A DNA stretch of 56,812 nt, taken from contig CAVFTR010000011.1 in assembly GCA_963625685.1 (NCBI GenBank), forward strand, positions 1 to 56,812, read 5' to 3'. The notes beneath the pieces are model-generated. The model did no database searches and was not told where the DNA came from. It saw only the letters and a list, made by a program, of their open reading frames with translations. A program made the translations under genes and the position numbers. The stretch is from F23-B02 sp963625685. GTDB lineage: Bacteria; Bacillota; Clostridia; Oscillospirales; Oscillospiraceae. Shown here in pieces: positions 43,952 to 51,790 of this stretch. How positions within the stretch are numbered: position 1 is the first letter of the stretch; every line of letters starts with the position of its first letter.

Positions 43952-46120
43952 ATGAAAAGACGACTGTTGAGCATGGTCATATGTCTGCTCATGATAGTAA
44001 GCCTCGTTCCGGCGGCCGCGCTGGCGGATGACATGACGATCACCTCCATAGCCGCCACGATAACCGCCCCGGAGGCCGGCAAGACGCCGGATGAGATGCC
44101 GACGTCACTTGCAAGCACGCCCGCAGACGGGGTGAAGCATAGTTCGGTAGCCTGGAAGAAGCTCGCCAAGGACAAGGACCCTGACACTACAAAAGTCGAG
44201 GACTGGACATTCTTGAATGAGAATGAGGCCTTCGACGTAAACCACTACTATTATATGGTGTTTATCTATGCCGCGCCCAAAACCGGTTTTACCATTGATA
44301 AAGACTTCAGCGGAACAGTAAACGGACAGCCTTGTAAAGCGGGGGTGATTCCCGCACTGAATCAGGCGTACCTCAGCTGCGTCTTCAAGGATATGCAGCC
44401 CGCGACGATCACCAAAGTAAACATGGTGATCCCCGAGCCGAAGCTGGGTGAAAAGTTGAGCTTCGAGCCTGCCTATGAAAGCGTGCCCGCAGACAGCGTG
44501 GAGACGCTGCGCCGCAATGATGGTACGCTTTTTGTCATTTGGTGGAAAGCGGCTGCGGGAGAGTACGAGAAAGTTGATCCCAACAAAGGCGAGGAGTTCC
44601 AGCCGGGCTATTACTATGAGGTATCCGTTGTAGCCGTACCAAAGGCAGGCTATAGGCTTGTTGCGCAAACCGAGCTGACGGTAAACGGCAAAAAGCCCCA
44701 CACTTCAGATGCAAATACCGCCACCAACGATTATTCCTTCAGACAGATATTCGAGCCGATCGCGCCCGTGCCCGGCTACCCCACGACCGATAATATCAGC
44801 GGCCTCGGCGACAAGCTCGTTGCGGTCCTGTGCAGCAATGCTCCCAGCGGCAAGGGCGGTGAATACTACGGCCTGCTCGACGGCGGCTTTACATATACAT
44901 CCGCGCCCACGCTCGTAAACGGCGTATATGAATGTACTATAAAGCTTGTTCCCTCGGTATACTGCAATCAGTACAGCACCGACAGCAGGATAAAGCACGA
45001 GGCGGACAGCAGCTATGTTCTGAACACCCCTGACCCGTCCATCGTTCTGCAGTACAACAGCAAGACGATGATGTGGACTCCGAAGGATGATCCCGAGACC
45101 ATTATCTTCGGTGTCAAGTGCGACGAGCACGTCGTCGAGTATACCGTGAGCTTCGATAAAAACGGCGGTACGGGCACGATGGACAGCGTGATGGTCGAGG
45201 AAGGCTCGCAGTACACGCTGCCCGAGTGCAAGCTCACAGCGCCCGCCGGCAAGGAGTTCAAGGCCTGGAGCGTTAACGGCACGGAAAAATCCGTCGGAGA
45301 CAAGATCACCGTCAATGCGGACACTACCGTCACGGCCGTCTGGAAGGATATGAGCCCCGCGCCGGTGATGAAGTATAAGCTCACCGTAACGGGCGGCTCC
45401 GGCTCCGGCGAGTACGCCAGGGACGCGACGGTCACGATCAAGGCCGACAAGGCCCCCGAGGACATGATGTTCGACAAGTGGGTCGTCGTATCCGGCGACG
45501 TGACGCTCAAGGACGCGATGGCGGCCGAAACGAGCTTCACGATGCCCGCCAAGGACGTTGAGCTCAAGGCCATGTATAAGGCGATCAACCCCTTCGTCGA
45601 CGTCAGGAAGGGCGAGTTCTACTACGACGCGGTGCTGTGGGCGGTCATGATGGGCGTCACCAAGGGCGTTGACGATATGCACTTTGCTCCCGACAGCACC
45701 TGCACCCGCGCAGAGGCGGTCACCATGCTCTGGCGCAACGCGGGCTCTCCCGCTCCCAAGAGCACCAGCATGTCCTTCACCGACGTGGAAAAGGACAGCT
45801 ACTGCTATGACGCGGTGCTGTGGGCGGTCGAGAACGGCATCGTCAAGGGCACGAGCGCAACCACCTTCTCGCCCGGAATGAAGTGCTCGCGCGCACATAT
45901 CGTGACCATGCTGCACCGCGCGGCGAAGACCCCCGCTGCCGCCGCGGCAAATCCCTTCACCGACGTCGCGATGGACGCATACTATTACGACGCGGTGCTG
46001 TGGGCTGTCAAGAACGGCGTCACCAAGGGCACGGGCGATAATATGTTCTCCCCCGACGGCGACTGCACCCGCGGTCAGATCGTGACCCTCATCTGGCGCT
46101 GGTCAGGCGGCGGCAAATAA
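43952..46120 (+). CDS. Secreted SLH-domain protein with InlB-type repeats
   Basis: A 722-residue surface protein. Signal peptide about 1-25 (ending AAALADD). Residues 30-400 are of unknown fold with two related segments (KTGFTIDKDFSGTVNG; KAGYRLVAQTELTVNGK). Beta-grasp InlB/Flg_new-like repeat about 400-475 (SFDKNGGTGTMDSV, FKAWSVNGTE) and a second bacterial repeat about 480-545 (LTVTGGSGSGEYARD). Three SLH domains about 548-718. It would be wall-anchored; adhesion or matrix function is inferred. Ribosome site GAAAGGAG. Downstream lies an unusual block of hairpins. Confidence 0.88.
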   Translation: MKRRLLSMVICLLMIVSLVPAAALADDMTITSIAATITAPEAGKTPDEMPTSLASTPADGVKHSSVAWKKLAKDKDPDTTKVEDWTFLNENEAFDVNHYYYMVFIYAAPKTGFTIDKDFSGTVNGQPCKAGVIPALNQAYLSCVFKDMQPATITKVNMVIPEPKLGEKLSFEPAYESVPADSVETLRRNDGTLFVIWWKAAAGEYEKVDPNKGEEFQPGYYYEVSVVAVPKAGYRLVAQTELTVNGKKPHTSDANTATNDYSFRQIFEPIAPVPGYPTTDNISGLGDKLVAVLCSNAPSGKGGEYYGLLDGGFTYTSAPTLVNGVYECTIKLVPSVYCNQYSTDSRIKHEADSSYVLNTPDPSIVLQYNSKTMMWTPKDDPETIIFGVKCDEHVVEYTVSFDKNGGTGTMDSVMVEEGSQYTLPECKLTAPAGKEFKAWSVNGTEKSVGDKITVNADTTVTAVWKDMSPAPVMKYKLTVTGGSGSGEYARDATVTIKADKAPEDMMFDKWVVVSGDVTLKDAMAAETSFTMPAKDVELKAMYKAINPFVDVRKGEFYYDAVLWAVMMGVTKGVDDMHFAPDSTCTRAEAVTMLWRNAGSPAPKSTSMSFTDVEKDSYCYDAVLWAVENGIVKGTSATTFSPGMKCSRAHIVTMLHRAAKTPAAAAANPFTDVAMDAYYYDAVLWAVKNGVTKGTGDNMFSPDGDCTRGQIVTLIWRWSGGGK

Positions 46121-46169
46121 TTCGGTATCCCAGTCTTCCGTAAAACGCGGAAGGCGCACAAAATACACC

Positions 46170-46193
46170 GGCTCCCGTCCTCGGACGGGAGCC
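46170..46193. terminator. Hairpin terminator, copy 1
   Basis: GGCTCCCGTCC / GGACGGGAGCC, 2-nt loop. Identical to the hairpin at 46399-46422. Confidence 0.65.
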
Positions 46194-46198
46194 ACTTT

Positions 46199-46310
46199 GT
46201 CAAAAAAGTCCCGTGAGGAACTTTTTTGACTGCATTGGCCGCCGAGCATTTTGAAGACCTTCAAAATGCTTTTACCGAGATCCTTGAGCCCTCAAGGATC
46301 TCGACGGCGG
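46199..46310. repeat. Compact multi-hairpin intergenic element
   Basis: Three consecutive perfect hairpins: GTCAAAAAAGT/ACTTTTTTGAC (46199-46230), AGCATTTTGAA/TTCAAAATGCT (46245-46270) and GAGATCCTTGAG/CTCAAGGATCTC (46277-46302). The last two are enclosed by CCGCCG (46239-46244) and CGGCGG (46305-46310). No reading frame. It looks like a structured mobile repeat or RNA. Confidence 0.6.
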
Positions 46311-46398
46311 TTTATCTGACTTGAGGCGGGCCTTGCCCCCTCAAGCTCCCCCGCTGCGCGGATATCTTCACGCAGCAGCAGAGCTGTTAATAAGAAAA

Positions 46399-46422
46399 GG
46401 CTCCCGTCCTCGGACGGGAGCC
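46399..46422 (-). terminator. Hairpin terminator, copy 2
   Basis: Same 24-nt hairpin as 46170-46193. On the minus strand it is followed by TTTTC, so it ends the leftward redox operon, 25 bp past the TlpA-like stop. Confidence 0.65.
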
Positions 46423-46446
46423 AATTTCAGTTTCATTTTTCCGGCT

Positions 46447-47379
46447 TCAGCTCAGGAGAGCGTCGAGATAGCCCCGCAGCGTCGCCTCGTTCATCGCGCC
46501 GATGCGCGTCGTGTATACGTTGCCGCTGCGGTCGATAAAGGTGGTCTGCGGTATCGAGGATACGCCGTAGGCGTTCGCCGCGGCGGAGCTCGTGTCAAAA
46601 TATACGGGGAAGGTATAGCCGTTTTGCGCGACGAAGCTCTTCGTGCCCTCGACCGTGTCGCGCCTGCCGTCGGTGAGGTTGACCATCATGAAGGTTATCC
46701 TGCCGCCGTACTCGCTGTAGAGCCTGTTGAAATCGGGCAGCTCCTGCCGGCAGGGCGAGCACCATGTCGCCCAGAAGTTTATGACGATGGGCTTGCCGAA
46801 TTTGCCCGACAGCCGGACGCTGCCGCCGCTTGGATCGAGCACCGTGAAATCGGGCGCGGTGTTCCTCCTCGGCGCGGGCGTCGCCGGAGCCGCGCTCGGC
46901 GTGGGGGAGGGGGCCTTCGTCGGCGCCGCGCTCTGCGCGGGACGGCTCGTGGGAGCGGGCGTGCCCGTGGGGGACGGCCTTACCGTGGGAGCGGGCGTGC
47001 CCGTGGGAGAAGGTCTGCTCGTGGAGCTCGGCCCTGCCGTCTGTTCGGGGCTCTGCGTATTTGCGGGAGACTTTGTCTCCGCGGGCTTTTGGCTGCTTTC
47101 GGGGATCGCCGCTCCGCCTGAGCCGCCGGGCTCCGGCGTGGGCTGATTGCCCTCGCCGGACGTGCCGCCGCTGTTTTCCTCCGCGGCTCCCGCATTGCCC
47201 GTCGGAGGCGCGGACGTGTCCGGCGTTTCGCTCAGCTGCGGCTGCTGCGACTGCATCGTCTGCTCGTACTGCCTGGTGAGCGAGGGATAGGCTATGGCCG
47301 CCCCCGCGATAAGCAGGGCAAAAACCGCGGCGAGCAGGGCGTATTTCACGCGCTTGTTCTTAAAATCAAAATGCATCAT
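46447..47379 (-). CDS. TlpA-like membrane-anchored thiol-disulfide oxidoreductase
   Basis: A 310-residue protein: one N-terminal transmembrane helix (about 12-31), a long Pro/Ser/Thr/Ala linker (about 40-168, with repeated RPSPTGTPAPT) and a redoxin domain (about 172-310). The active site is WATWCSPCRQE, with the cis-proline in SSIPQTTFID. Such proteins reduce extracytoplasmic disulfides using electrons from CcdA, which is encoded 8 bp upstream. The linker would let the domain reach through the wall. Last gene of the nine-gene operon. Confidence 0.9.
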   Translation of the reverse strand: MMHFDFKNKRVKYALLAAVFALLIAGAAIAYPSLTRQYEQTMQSQQPQLSETPDTSAPPTGNAGAAEENSGGTSGEGNQPTPEPGGSGGAAIPESSQKPAETKSPANTQSPEQTAGPSSTSRPSPTGTPAPTVRPSPTGTPAPTSRPAQSAAPTKAPSPTPSAAPATPAPRRNTAPDFTVLDPSGGSVRLSGKFGKPIVINFWATWCSPCRQELPDFNRLYSEYGGRITFMMVNLTDGRRDTVEGTKSFVAQNGYTFPVYFDTSSAAANAYGVSSIPQTTFIDRSGNVYTTRIGAMNEATLRGYLDALLS

Positions 47380-47387
47380 TCATCTCC

Positions 47388-48041
47388 TTACGAAAACAGC
47401 GCCGTGACGGCGTCCATCTGCCCCAGAGCCATGAGAAGCCCCATTAGGATCAGGAAGCTGCCGCAGACGATGTTTATGACCCGGTAGTTTCTTTTTATAA
47501 ACGTAAACGCCGTGTTCAGCCTTTCTATCAGCAGCGCCGAGATCAGAAACGGCACGCCGAGGCCGAGCGAATATGTGACCAGCAGCAGCACGCCCTTGAG
47601 CGCCGTGCCCGAGGCTCCGGCAAGCGCCAGCGCCGAGCCGAGAAACGCTCCGATGCAGGGCGTCAGGCTGACCGAATAGACGATGCCGAACAGGAAGGCC
47701 GACACGACGGTGTCCGCCGTCCGTCCGTTCCTTATGCCCTTGAAAAACGGCAGCCTGATCACCTCAAGATAGGACAGGCCGAAGATGATTATCAGCGCGC
47801 CGAGGACAATGTTGACCGCCGTTCTGTATTCCCTGAGAAACGCGCCCAGCGTTCCGGCGAACAGCCCGAGCAGGCTGAACACGACCGTAAAGCCGAGCAC
47901 AAAGCTCAGCGCTCTGAGAAAGACCTTATGCTTTTTGTCCGCTCCGCCGGCAAAGTACGAGATATACAGCGGCAGAAGCGGCAGCATACAGGGCGAGATG
48001 AAGGAGATGAACCCCTCCAGAAAGGTTATTGCAAATTCCAT
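47388..48041 (-). CDS. ccdA: CcdA-type thiol electron transporter
   Basis: A 217-residue protein with six transmembrane helices and the paired cysteines of CcdA/DsbD-beta in FISPCMLPLLPLY (helix 1) and LTPCIGAFLG (helix 4). It carries reducing electrons from cytoplasmic thioredoxin across the membrane to an outside thioredoxin-like protein, here the TlpA-like partner 8 bp downstream. The name refers to cytochrome c biogenesis, but no cytochrome gene is present; surface protein repair or oxidant defence fits the operon better. Confidence 0.92.
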   Translation of the reverse strand: MEFAITFLEGFISFISPCMLPLLPLYISYFAGGADKKHKVFLRALSFVLGFTVVFSLLGLFAGTLGAFLREYRTAVNIVLGALIIIFGLSYLEVIRLPFFKGIRNGRTADTVVSAFLFGIVYSVSLTPCIGAFLGSALALAGASGTALKGVLLLVTYSLGLGVPFLISALLIERLNTAFTFIKRNYRVINIVCGSFLILMGLLMALGQMDAVTALFS

Positions 48042-48060
48042 GACAGGCTCCTTGGTTTGA

Positions 48061-48141
48061 TCAGTGTTTACCTAAACCGATCATTATAAAGATGACGAGA
48101 AGAGCAATGGCAAAAACGGCAAGCAGAAGCAGCAATCTCAT
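48061..48141 (-). CDS. 26-residue single-pass membrane peptide
   Basis: A short frame starting MRLLLLLAVFAIALLVIF and ending GLGKH, almost entirely one hydrophobic helix with a basic residue near each end. AAGGAG lies about 9 bp upstream of the ATG. It sits 4 bp after the upstream membrane protein and 19 bp before ccdA, inside a tightly packed operon. I recognise no family. Its spacing and ribosome site argue that it is translated, perhaps as a small partner of CcdA or of the neighbouring membrane protein. Confidence 0.5.
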   Translation of the reverse strand: MRLLLLLAVFAIALLVIFIMIGLGKH

Positions 48142-48145
48142 AATA

Positions 48146-48571
48146 TCAGTCTCCTTTTAATTTTGGGGCCGCACGGACGAAATTGCGCCCGAACAGCAGT
48201 CCGGCCAGCAGCAGCGACGCGCCGAGGCCGGTGTAAAACACCGCTATAAAGCGCTCCGGCGCAAGCCCGCTCGAGCGCAGGCCGAGGCCGCCGGAGATCA
48301 TCACGGCCATGATCGCAAAGGATCTCCCGTCAAAAAATTTCAGAAAGAAATACCGTCCGTCGGGATACGCCGCGATCCTCGCGCTGTGTTTTTTCACCAG
48401 CCTGCCGAAGATAAATATCTGAAACAGGGCAAAAACCAGCGCGGACAGCAGATAATTTGCCGCCGAGCGGTGGCCGGGGTAGGCCGCGAGCCCTATCCCC
48501 AGGACGTTTCCTCCCGCCGCGCTCCACACAAGACAGGCGAGAAGCAGTAAAGTTCTGCGTTTTACTTTCAT
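48146..48571 (-). CDS. Four-helix membrane protein, unknown function
   Basis: A 141-residue protein with four hydrophobic segments (about 6-28, 40-60, 80-98 and 112-132) and a basic cytoplasmic loop (LVKKHSARIAAYPDGRYFFLKFFDGR). No family recognised. The start at 48571 follows AAAGGGCTG; a longer frame to 48592 overlaps the palindrome at 48585-48599. That palindrome, directly upstream and just downstream of a TetR gene, suggests this gene and those after it are under TetR control. Confidence 0.65.
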   Translation of the reverse strand: MKVKRRTLLLLACLVWSAAGGNVLGIGLAAYPGHRSAANYLLSALVFALFQIFIFGRLVKKHSARIAAYPDGRYFFLKFFDGRSFAIMAVMISGGLGLRSSGLAPERFIAVFYTGLGASLLLAGLLFGRNFVRAAPKLKGD

Positions 48572-48584
48572 GGCACAGCCCTTT

Positions 48585-48599
48585 GTGAACATTGTTCAC
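48585..48599. promoter_or_regulatory. TetR-type operator
   Basis: Perfect palindrome GTGAACA-T-TGTTCAC, between the TetR gene and the next gene, 13 bp upstream of the latter's ATG. Confidence 0.65.
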
Positions 48600-48633
48600 T
48601 CTGCGGCATACCAGGGCCCCCGCACGGGGAGGC

Positions 48634-49191
48634 TCAGTATACCGTCCTGCTTACGAGCTCCAGCACGGGAGCGGGGTCGTAGTCCCGGCGCATCAGCGAC
48701 GACAGCATCAGCGAGAACAGGATACCCGCAAAGCCCTCGGCCGAAAAGGTCCCGCTGAACGCGTCCGGCCTGACCTGCGCGTCGCGCATCAGAACGGCGC
48801 TCAGGCCGTCGCTTATGTGCCGCCAGGTCTCCTGCATGCGCTGCCGTCCGTCGGGCAAGTCCTCGCGCATGACGCCCATGGAGTGCAGCGAGAAGAAGTC
48901 GGGGTACTGCCGGCTGCCGCGCTCCATCTGCGCGTACATCCACGTGATACATTCGCAGATATCCTCAAACGGCGGCTCGTCCTTGGCGCGGTGGAACAGC
49001 TCGCGCCAGATGCTCTCCGTCACCGCGCTGACGAGCTCGGTCTTGGAGTCGAAATGCCGGTAGACCGAGCCCACCGACACGCCGCACTGCGCCGCGACCG
49101 AGCGTATGCTGAGCCTCGACCAGCCGTGCCGCCATACGAGCTCGCGGCTGAGCTTGAGTATCGTTTCTCTTGACGTTGCTAAATGATTCAT
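48634..49191 (-). CDS. TetR-family transcriptional regulator
   Basis: A 185-residue protein with an N-terminal TetR HTH (about 6-52: LSRELVWRHGWSRLSIRSVAAQCGVSVGSVYRHFDSK) and a helical ligand domain. The HTH is well kept, with the usual S/GTVY-HF end. It starts 3 bp after the Fur-family stop. The perfect palindrome GTGAACATTGTTCAC just past its 3' end is the likely target, making it the local switch for the membrane protein-CcdA-TlpA part of the operon. The inducer is unknown. Confidence 0.88.
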   Translation of the reverse strand: MNHLATSRETILKLSRELVWRHGWSRLSIRSVAAQCGVSVGSVYRHFDSKTELVSAVTESIWRELFHRAKDEPPFEDICECITWMYAQMERGSRQYPDFFSLHSMGVMREDLPDGRQRMQETWRHISDGLSAVLMRDAQVRPDAFSGTFSAEGFAGILFSLMLSSLMRRDYDPAPVLELVSRTVY

Positions 49192-49194
49192 GCG

Positions 49195-49581
49195 CTACTC
49201 TCCGTCTCTGCAATCGGGACATATCCCCTCGAAAAGCATCCTGTGGCGGACGATATCGCAGCCCGACTGCCTCGCCATCTCCTCGTCGAGAGACGGCTTG
49301 TACGGAAACGGCGCGTCGACGACCCTCCTGCATTTTATGCACAGCACATGGTAGTGCAGCTCCGTGCGCAGGTCGTAGCGGTCCGCGCCGGGGACGCGCA
49401 CATGGCTTATGACCCCGTCCTCCGACAGGCAATTGAGGTTGCGGTACACCGTACCGTGGCTTATCCTCGGGTCCGCCGCGTGGACGGTCTCATATATCTG
49501 CTCCGCCGTAGGGTGGTCGCAGCGCGACTGCACCGCCCGCAGTACCAGGCGGCGCTGTCTGGTATCTCTTCTTACTGTCAT
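49195..49581 (-). CDS. Fur/PerR-family repressor
   Basis: A 128-residue Fur-family protein: HTH region with HPTAEQIYETVHAADPRISHGTVYRNL, regulatory metal region ELHYHVLCIKC and a second CxxC, ICPDC. The TRQRRLVLRAV start is typical of PerR. In an operon with rubrerythrin and desulfoferrodoxin it most likely senses peroxide or iron and controls them. It is a different gene from the Fur-family regulator at 37828. Followed at 3 bp by the TetR gene. Confidence 0.88.
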   Translation of the reverse strand: MTVRRDTRQRRLVLRAVQSRCDHPTAEQIYETVHAADPRISHGTVYRNLNCLSEDGVISHVRVPGADRYDLRTELHYHVLCIKCRRVVDAPFPYKPSLDEEMARQSGCDIVRHRMLFEGICPDCRDGE

Positions 49582-49602
49582 CTGTCTGTTCTCCGTTTTG
49601 CC

Positions 49603-49640
49603 GGCGCCTGCCCTGTTTCGGACAGAGCGGGCGCCTTTTT
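49603..49640 (+). terminator. GC-rich hairpin between queD-like and fur genes
   Basis: GGCGCC(T)GCCC / GCGGGCGCC arms with TTTTT on the plus strand only. No plus-strand gene ends here, so its role is unclear; it could affect mRNA processing of the leftward operon. Confidence 0.4.
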
Positions 49641-49651
49641 ATGTTTTGCTC

Positions 49652-50218
49652 TCAGACTTTCCGGTATCCGCACTTGGGGCAGACTCCGTTTTCATCCAGA
49701 GCGATGCCGCACAGCGGACAGCGATCCACCTCAAGATCGGACGGGAACTCCTCGGAGGCCGTGTTGTCTCCGCTGACAAAGGTAAGCTTTACGATGTTCA
49801 GCCTGTCCTTGAGCAGCTCGTAAACGATCCTGATCATACCCTCCACGGTCATGGTCTCCTTCGTGACCACCAGACGGCAGTCGGGATAGGCGGTCGCCAG
49901 CTCCGTTTGGAAGGCGGGCCCCTTCATGCAGTTGTTGGGATGCCCGTCCCTGATGCCCTGCTCCTCGTACACGCCGAGAACGGCGGGCAGCAGCGGGTCG
50001 TCGCGGCGCAGGATCAGCGCATGGTCAAAGTTTTTGAGCACGTCCCACGCGGTCTTTTTGATCTCGTTGCAGGGGAACACCATGTTCACGCCCTCGTTGA
50101 CCGAGCCCTCTACCTCGATGGTAAGAAAGCCCGTGTGGCCGTGAAGGTACTGCGCTTCGCCCTTGAAGCCGTAGAAACGGTGTGCATACTGCAGCTCAAG
50201 CTTAGTGATACTTCTCAT
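49652..50218 (-). CDS. QueD/6-pyruvoyl-tetrahydropterin-synthase-like protein with zinc ribbon
   Basis: A 188-residue protein. The T-fold domain (about 1-155) has the zinc-binding histidines in YAHRFYGFKG and YLHGHTG and the FDHALIL segment, as in 6-carboxytetrahydropterin synthase (QueD) and PTPS. An added C-terminal zinc ribbon (CPLCG...CPKCGY) is not part of standard QueD, which is near 120-150 residues. No queC, queE or queF is nearby; it lies between desulfoferrodoxin and a Fur-family gene. Either a queuosine-pathway enzyme or a pterin enzyme adapted to a redox role. Confidence 0.8.
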   Translation of the reverse strand: MRSITKLELQYAHRFYGFKGEAQYLHGHTGFLTIEVEGSVNEGVNMVFPCNEIKKTAWDVLKNFDHALILRRDDPLLPAVLGVYEEQGIRDGHPNNCMKGPAFQTELATAYPDCRLVVTKETMTVEGMIRIVYELLKDRLNIVKLTFVSGDNTASEEFPSDLEVDRCPLCGIALDENGVCPKCGYRKV

Positions 50219-50291
50219 GGTCGATTCTCCTTATCTTTATATATTTACGGGAAAGCAGCGCCCGTATTCGCTTCCTTGATTGCCCGCGGTC

Positions 50292-50666
50292 TTACGCCTC
50301 CCACAGGCCGTGGAGGTTGCAGTAGGCAAAAACGGCCTCGACCTCGTCGCCCTCCTCGACCGCAAAGCTCGTGCGCGGCTCGCCCGTGGGACACAGCTCC
50401 CTGCGCTGATTGCCGTACCTGGTCTGGAGCGAGATCCATTCAATGTGGTGCTCCTCGCTCATCGGGTGAAGCACCGAGCCGACCTCGACGCAGACCCTGC
50501 CGTTTTCATGGCTGAAAACGGGGATGTGCTTCTCGACAGACGCGTCCTCCGTTCCGGGAACGAGCTCCCGCATGTTTTCGCCGCAGCAGACGACGGGCAC
50601 GCCGGACTCCTTTACAAACGCGATGATGTTTCCGCAGTGATCGCAAATAAAAAACTTCTGCTTCAT
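50292..50666 (-). CDS. dfx: Desulfoferrodoxin (superoxide reductase)
   Basis: A 124-residue two-iron superoxide reductase. The N-terminal desulforedoxin-like domain has CDHCG and CCGENM (four Cys, centre I). The catalytic domain has EKHIPV, VLHPMSEEHHIEWI and CNLHGLW, giving the His4Cys site (centre II). It reduces superoxide to peroxide in the cytoplasm without making oxygen, and rubrerythrin upstream removes the peroxide. Ribosome site AAAGGAGGAG. Confidence 0.95.
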   Translation of the reverse strand: MKQKFFICDHCGNIIAFVKESGVPVVCCGENMRELVPGTEDASVEKHIPVFSHENGRVCVEVGSVLHPMSEEHHIEWISLQTRYGNQRRELCPTGEPRTSFAVEEGDEVEAVFAYCNLHGLWEA

Positions 50667-50719
50667 CGTGACGCTCCTCCTTTGAAAACGGTATTATAAT
50701 GTTTCTTTCTTGTTTTTTC

Positions 50720-51265
50720 TCAGTAGTTCTCCGCGTGCAGCTCAAAGTAGCTCTGGGGATGATTGCAGGTGGGGCAGACCTCGGGTGCCTTCTCGCCGAC
50801 GACGATATGCCCGCAGTTGCGGCACTCCCAGACCTTGACCTCGCTCTTTGCGAATACCTCCGCCATCTCCACGTTGTGCAGCAGGGCGCGGTAGCGCTCC
50901 TCGTGATGCTTTTCCACGGCGGCCACCAGGCGGAAGCGTGCGGCCAGCTCCGGGAAGCCCTCCTCATCGGCGGTCCTGGCAAAGCCGTCGTACATGTCCG
51001 TCCACTCGTAGTTTTCGCCCTCGGCGGCGGCAAGCAGGTTTTCGGCCGTGTCGCCGATGCCGCACAGCTCCTTGAACCAGAGCTTTGCGTGCTCCTTTTC
51101 GTTCTCCGCTGTTTTCAGGAACAGCGCGGCTATCTGCTCAAAGCCCTGTTTCTTGGCAACGGAGGCAAAATAGCTGTACTTGTTTCTCGCCTGCGATTCT
51201 CCGGCGAAGGCCTCCCAAAGATTCTTCTCGGTCTGCGTGCCCGCGTATTTGTTTTCATTATTCAT
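50720..51265 (-). CDS. rbr: Rubrerythrin
   Basis: A 181-residue rubrerythrin. Ferritin-like diiron domain about 10-140 with FAGESQARNKYSYFA, AENEKEHAKLWF and VEKHHEERY. C-terminal rubredoxin domain with CRNCGHIVVG and CPTCNHPQSYF. It reduces hydrogen peroxide to water with electrons from rubredoxin. First gene of the leftward redox operon, with its own near-consensus promoter at 51316-51344. Confidence 0.95.
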   Translation of the reverse strand: MNNENKYAGTQTEKNLWEAFAGESQARNKYSYFASVAKKQGFEQIAALFLKTAENEKEHAKLWFKELCGIGDTAENLLAAAEGENYEWTDMYDGFARTADEEGFPELAARFRLVAAVEKHHEERYRALLHNVEMAEVFAKSEVKVWECRNCGHIVVGEKAPEVCPTCNHPQSYFELHAENY

Positions 51266-51315
51266 AGCATTGACTCCCTTTTTTTAAGCGTTATTAGGAT
51301 AAATTCCTGTTAGCA

Positions 51316-51344
51316 TCATATCAGTACAAGCCCGCTGTGTCAAG
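51316..51344 (-). promoter_or_regulatory. Promoter of the rubrerythrin operon
   Basis: Minus strand: -35 TTGACA (51344-51339), 17-bp spacer, -10 TATGAT (51321-51316). Just downstream, an AGGA/TCCT inverted element near 51296-51312 could be a Fur/PerR site. Confidence 0.7.
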
Positions 51345-51687
51345 CCTTTGCCGTCATATCGAGAAAAATTACTGATAAGCCGCCCGCGGGCGGCGGCTCT
51401 CTGAGCTGAGCTTAAGCATAAGGGGAGCATCCGAACCCGTTTTTAAGCGGCTCTGAACGCCGCAGGCTGCGTTTTGCTCGATCACAAGGCCAGCCTTCCT
51501 CGATCGCAAAGCCTTGCCTGCAACGCACGGCTCTCGCTTAAAAATCGCAGACCTCAGCCGTTGAGTTTTGTGCCTTGCCTGAGCAAAAATCAGCTCTGTC
51601 AAAACTGCGATGCACCTGCCGGCTTTCCGTGAACTCCGCAGCTTTTCACCGTCCCGCGGCGTTCCCCGCCGTATGGTGCGGGCAGGG

Positions 51688-51725
51688 AAAAAGCGCAGTC
51701 GAATTTAGTCGGCTGCGCTTTTTTT
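51688..51725. terminator. Hairpin with long T-run
   Basis: AAAAAGCGCAG / CTGCGCTTTTTTT with a 14-nt loop; A- and T-runs make it bidirectional. Confidence 0.65.
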
Positions 51726-51756
51726 GCGCCGCGGGGAGCTCGATGCGTCTGAAAAG

Positions 51757-51778
51757 GCTCCCGCCGGGAGGCGGGAGC
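51757..51778 (-). terminator. Terminator of the LRR/SLH gene
   Basis: GCTCCCGCC / GGCGGGAGC stem, T-run on the minus strand, 12 bp past the stop. Confidence 0.7.
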
Positions 51779-51790
51779 GTGGAGCCGGGG

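Larger units (their letters stand above)
51266..51790. other. Intergenic region with rubrerythrin promoter and terminators
   Basis: Holds the rbr promoter, then about 300 bp with no credible gene. A segment near 51430-51600 is rich in partly repeated words such as GCTTAAAAATCGCAGA and CAAAGCCTTGCC. Two terminators close it at 51688 and 51757. Confidence 0.5.
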
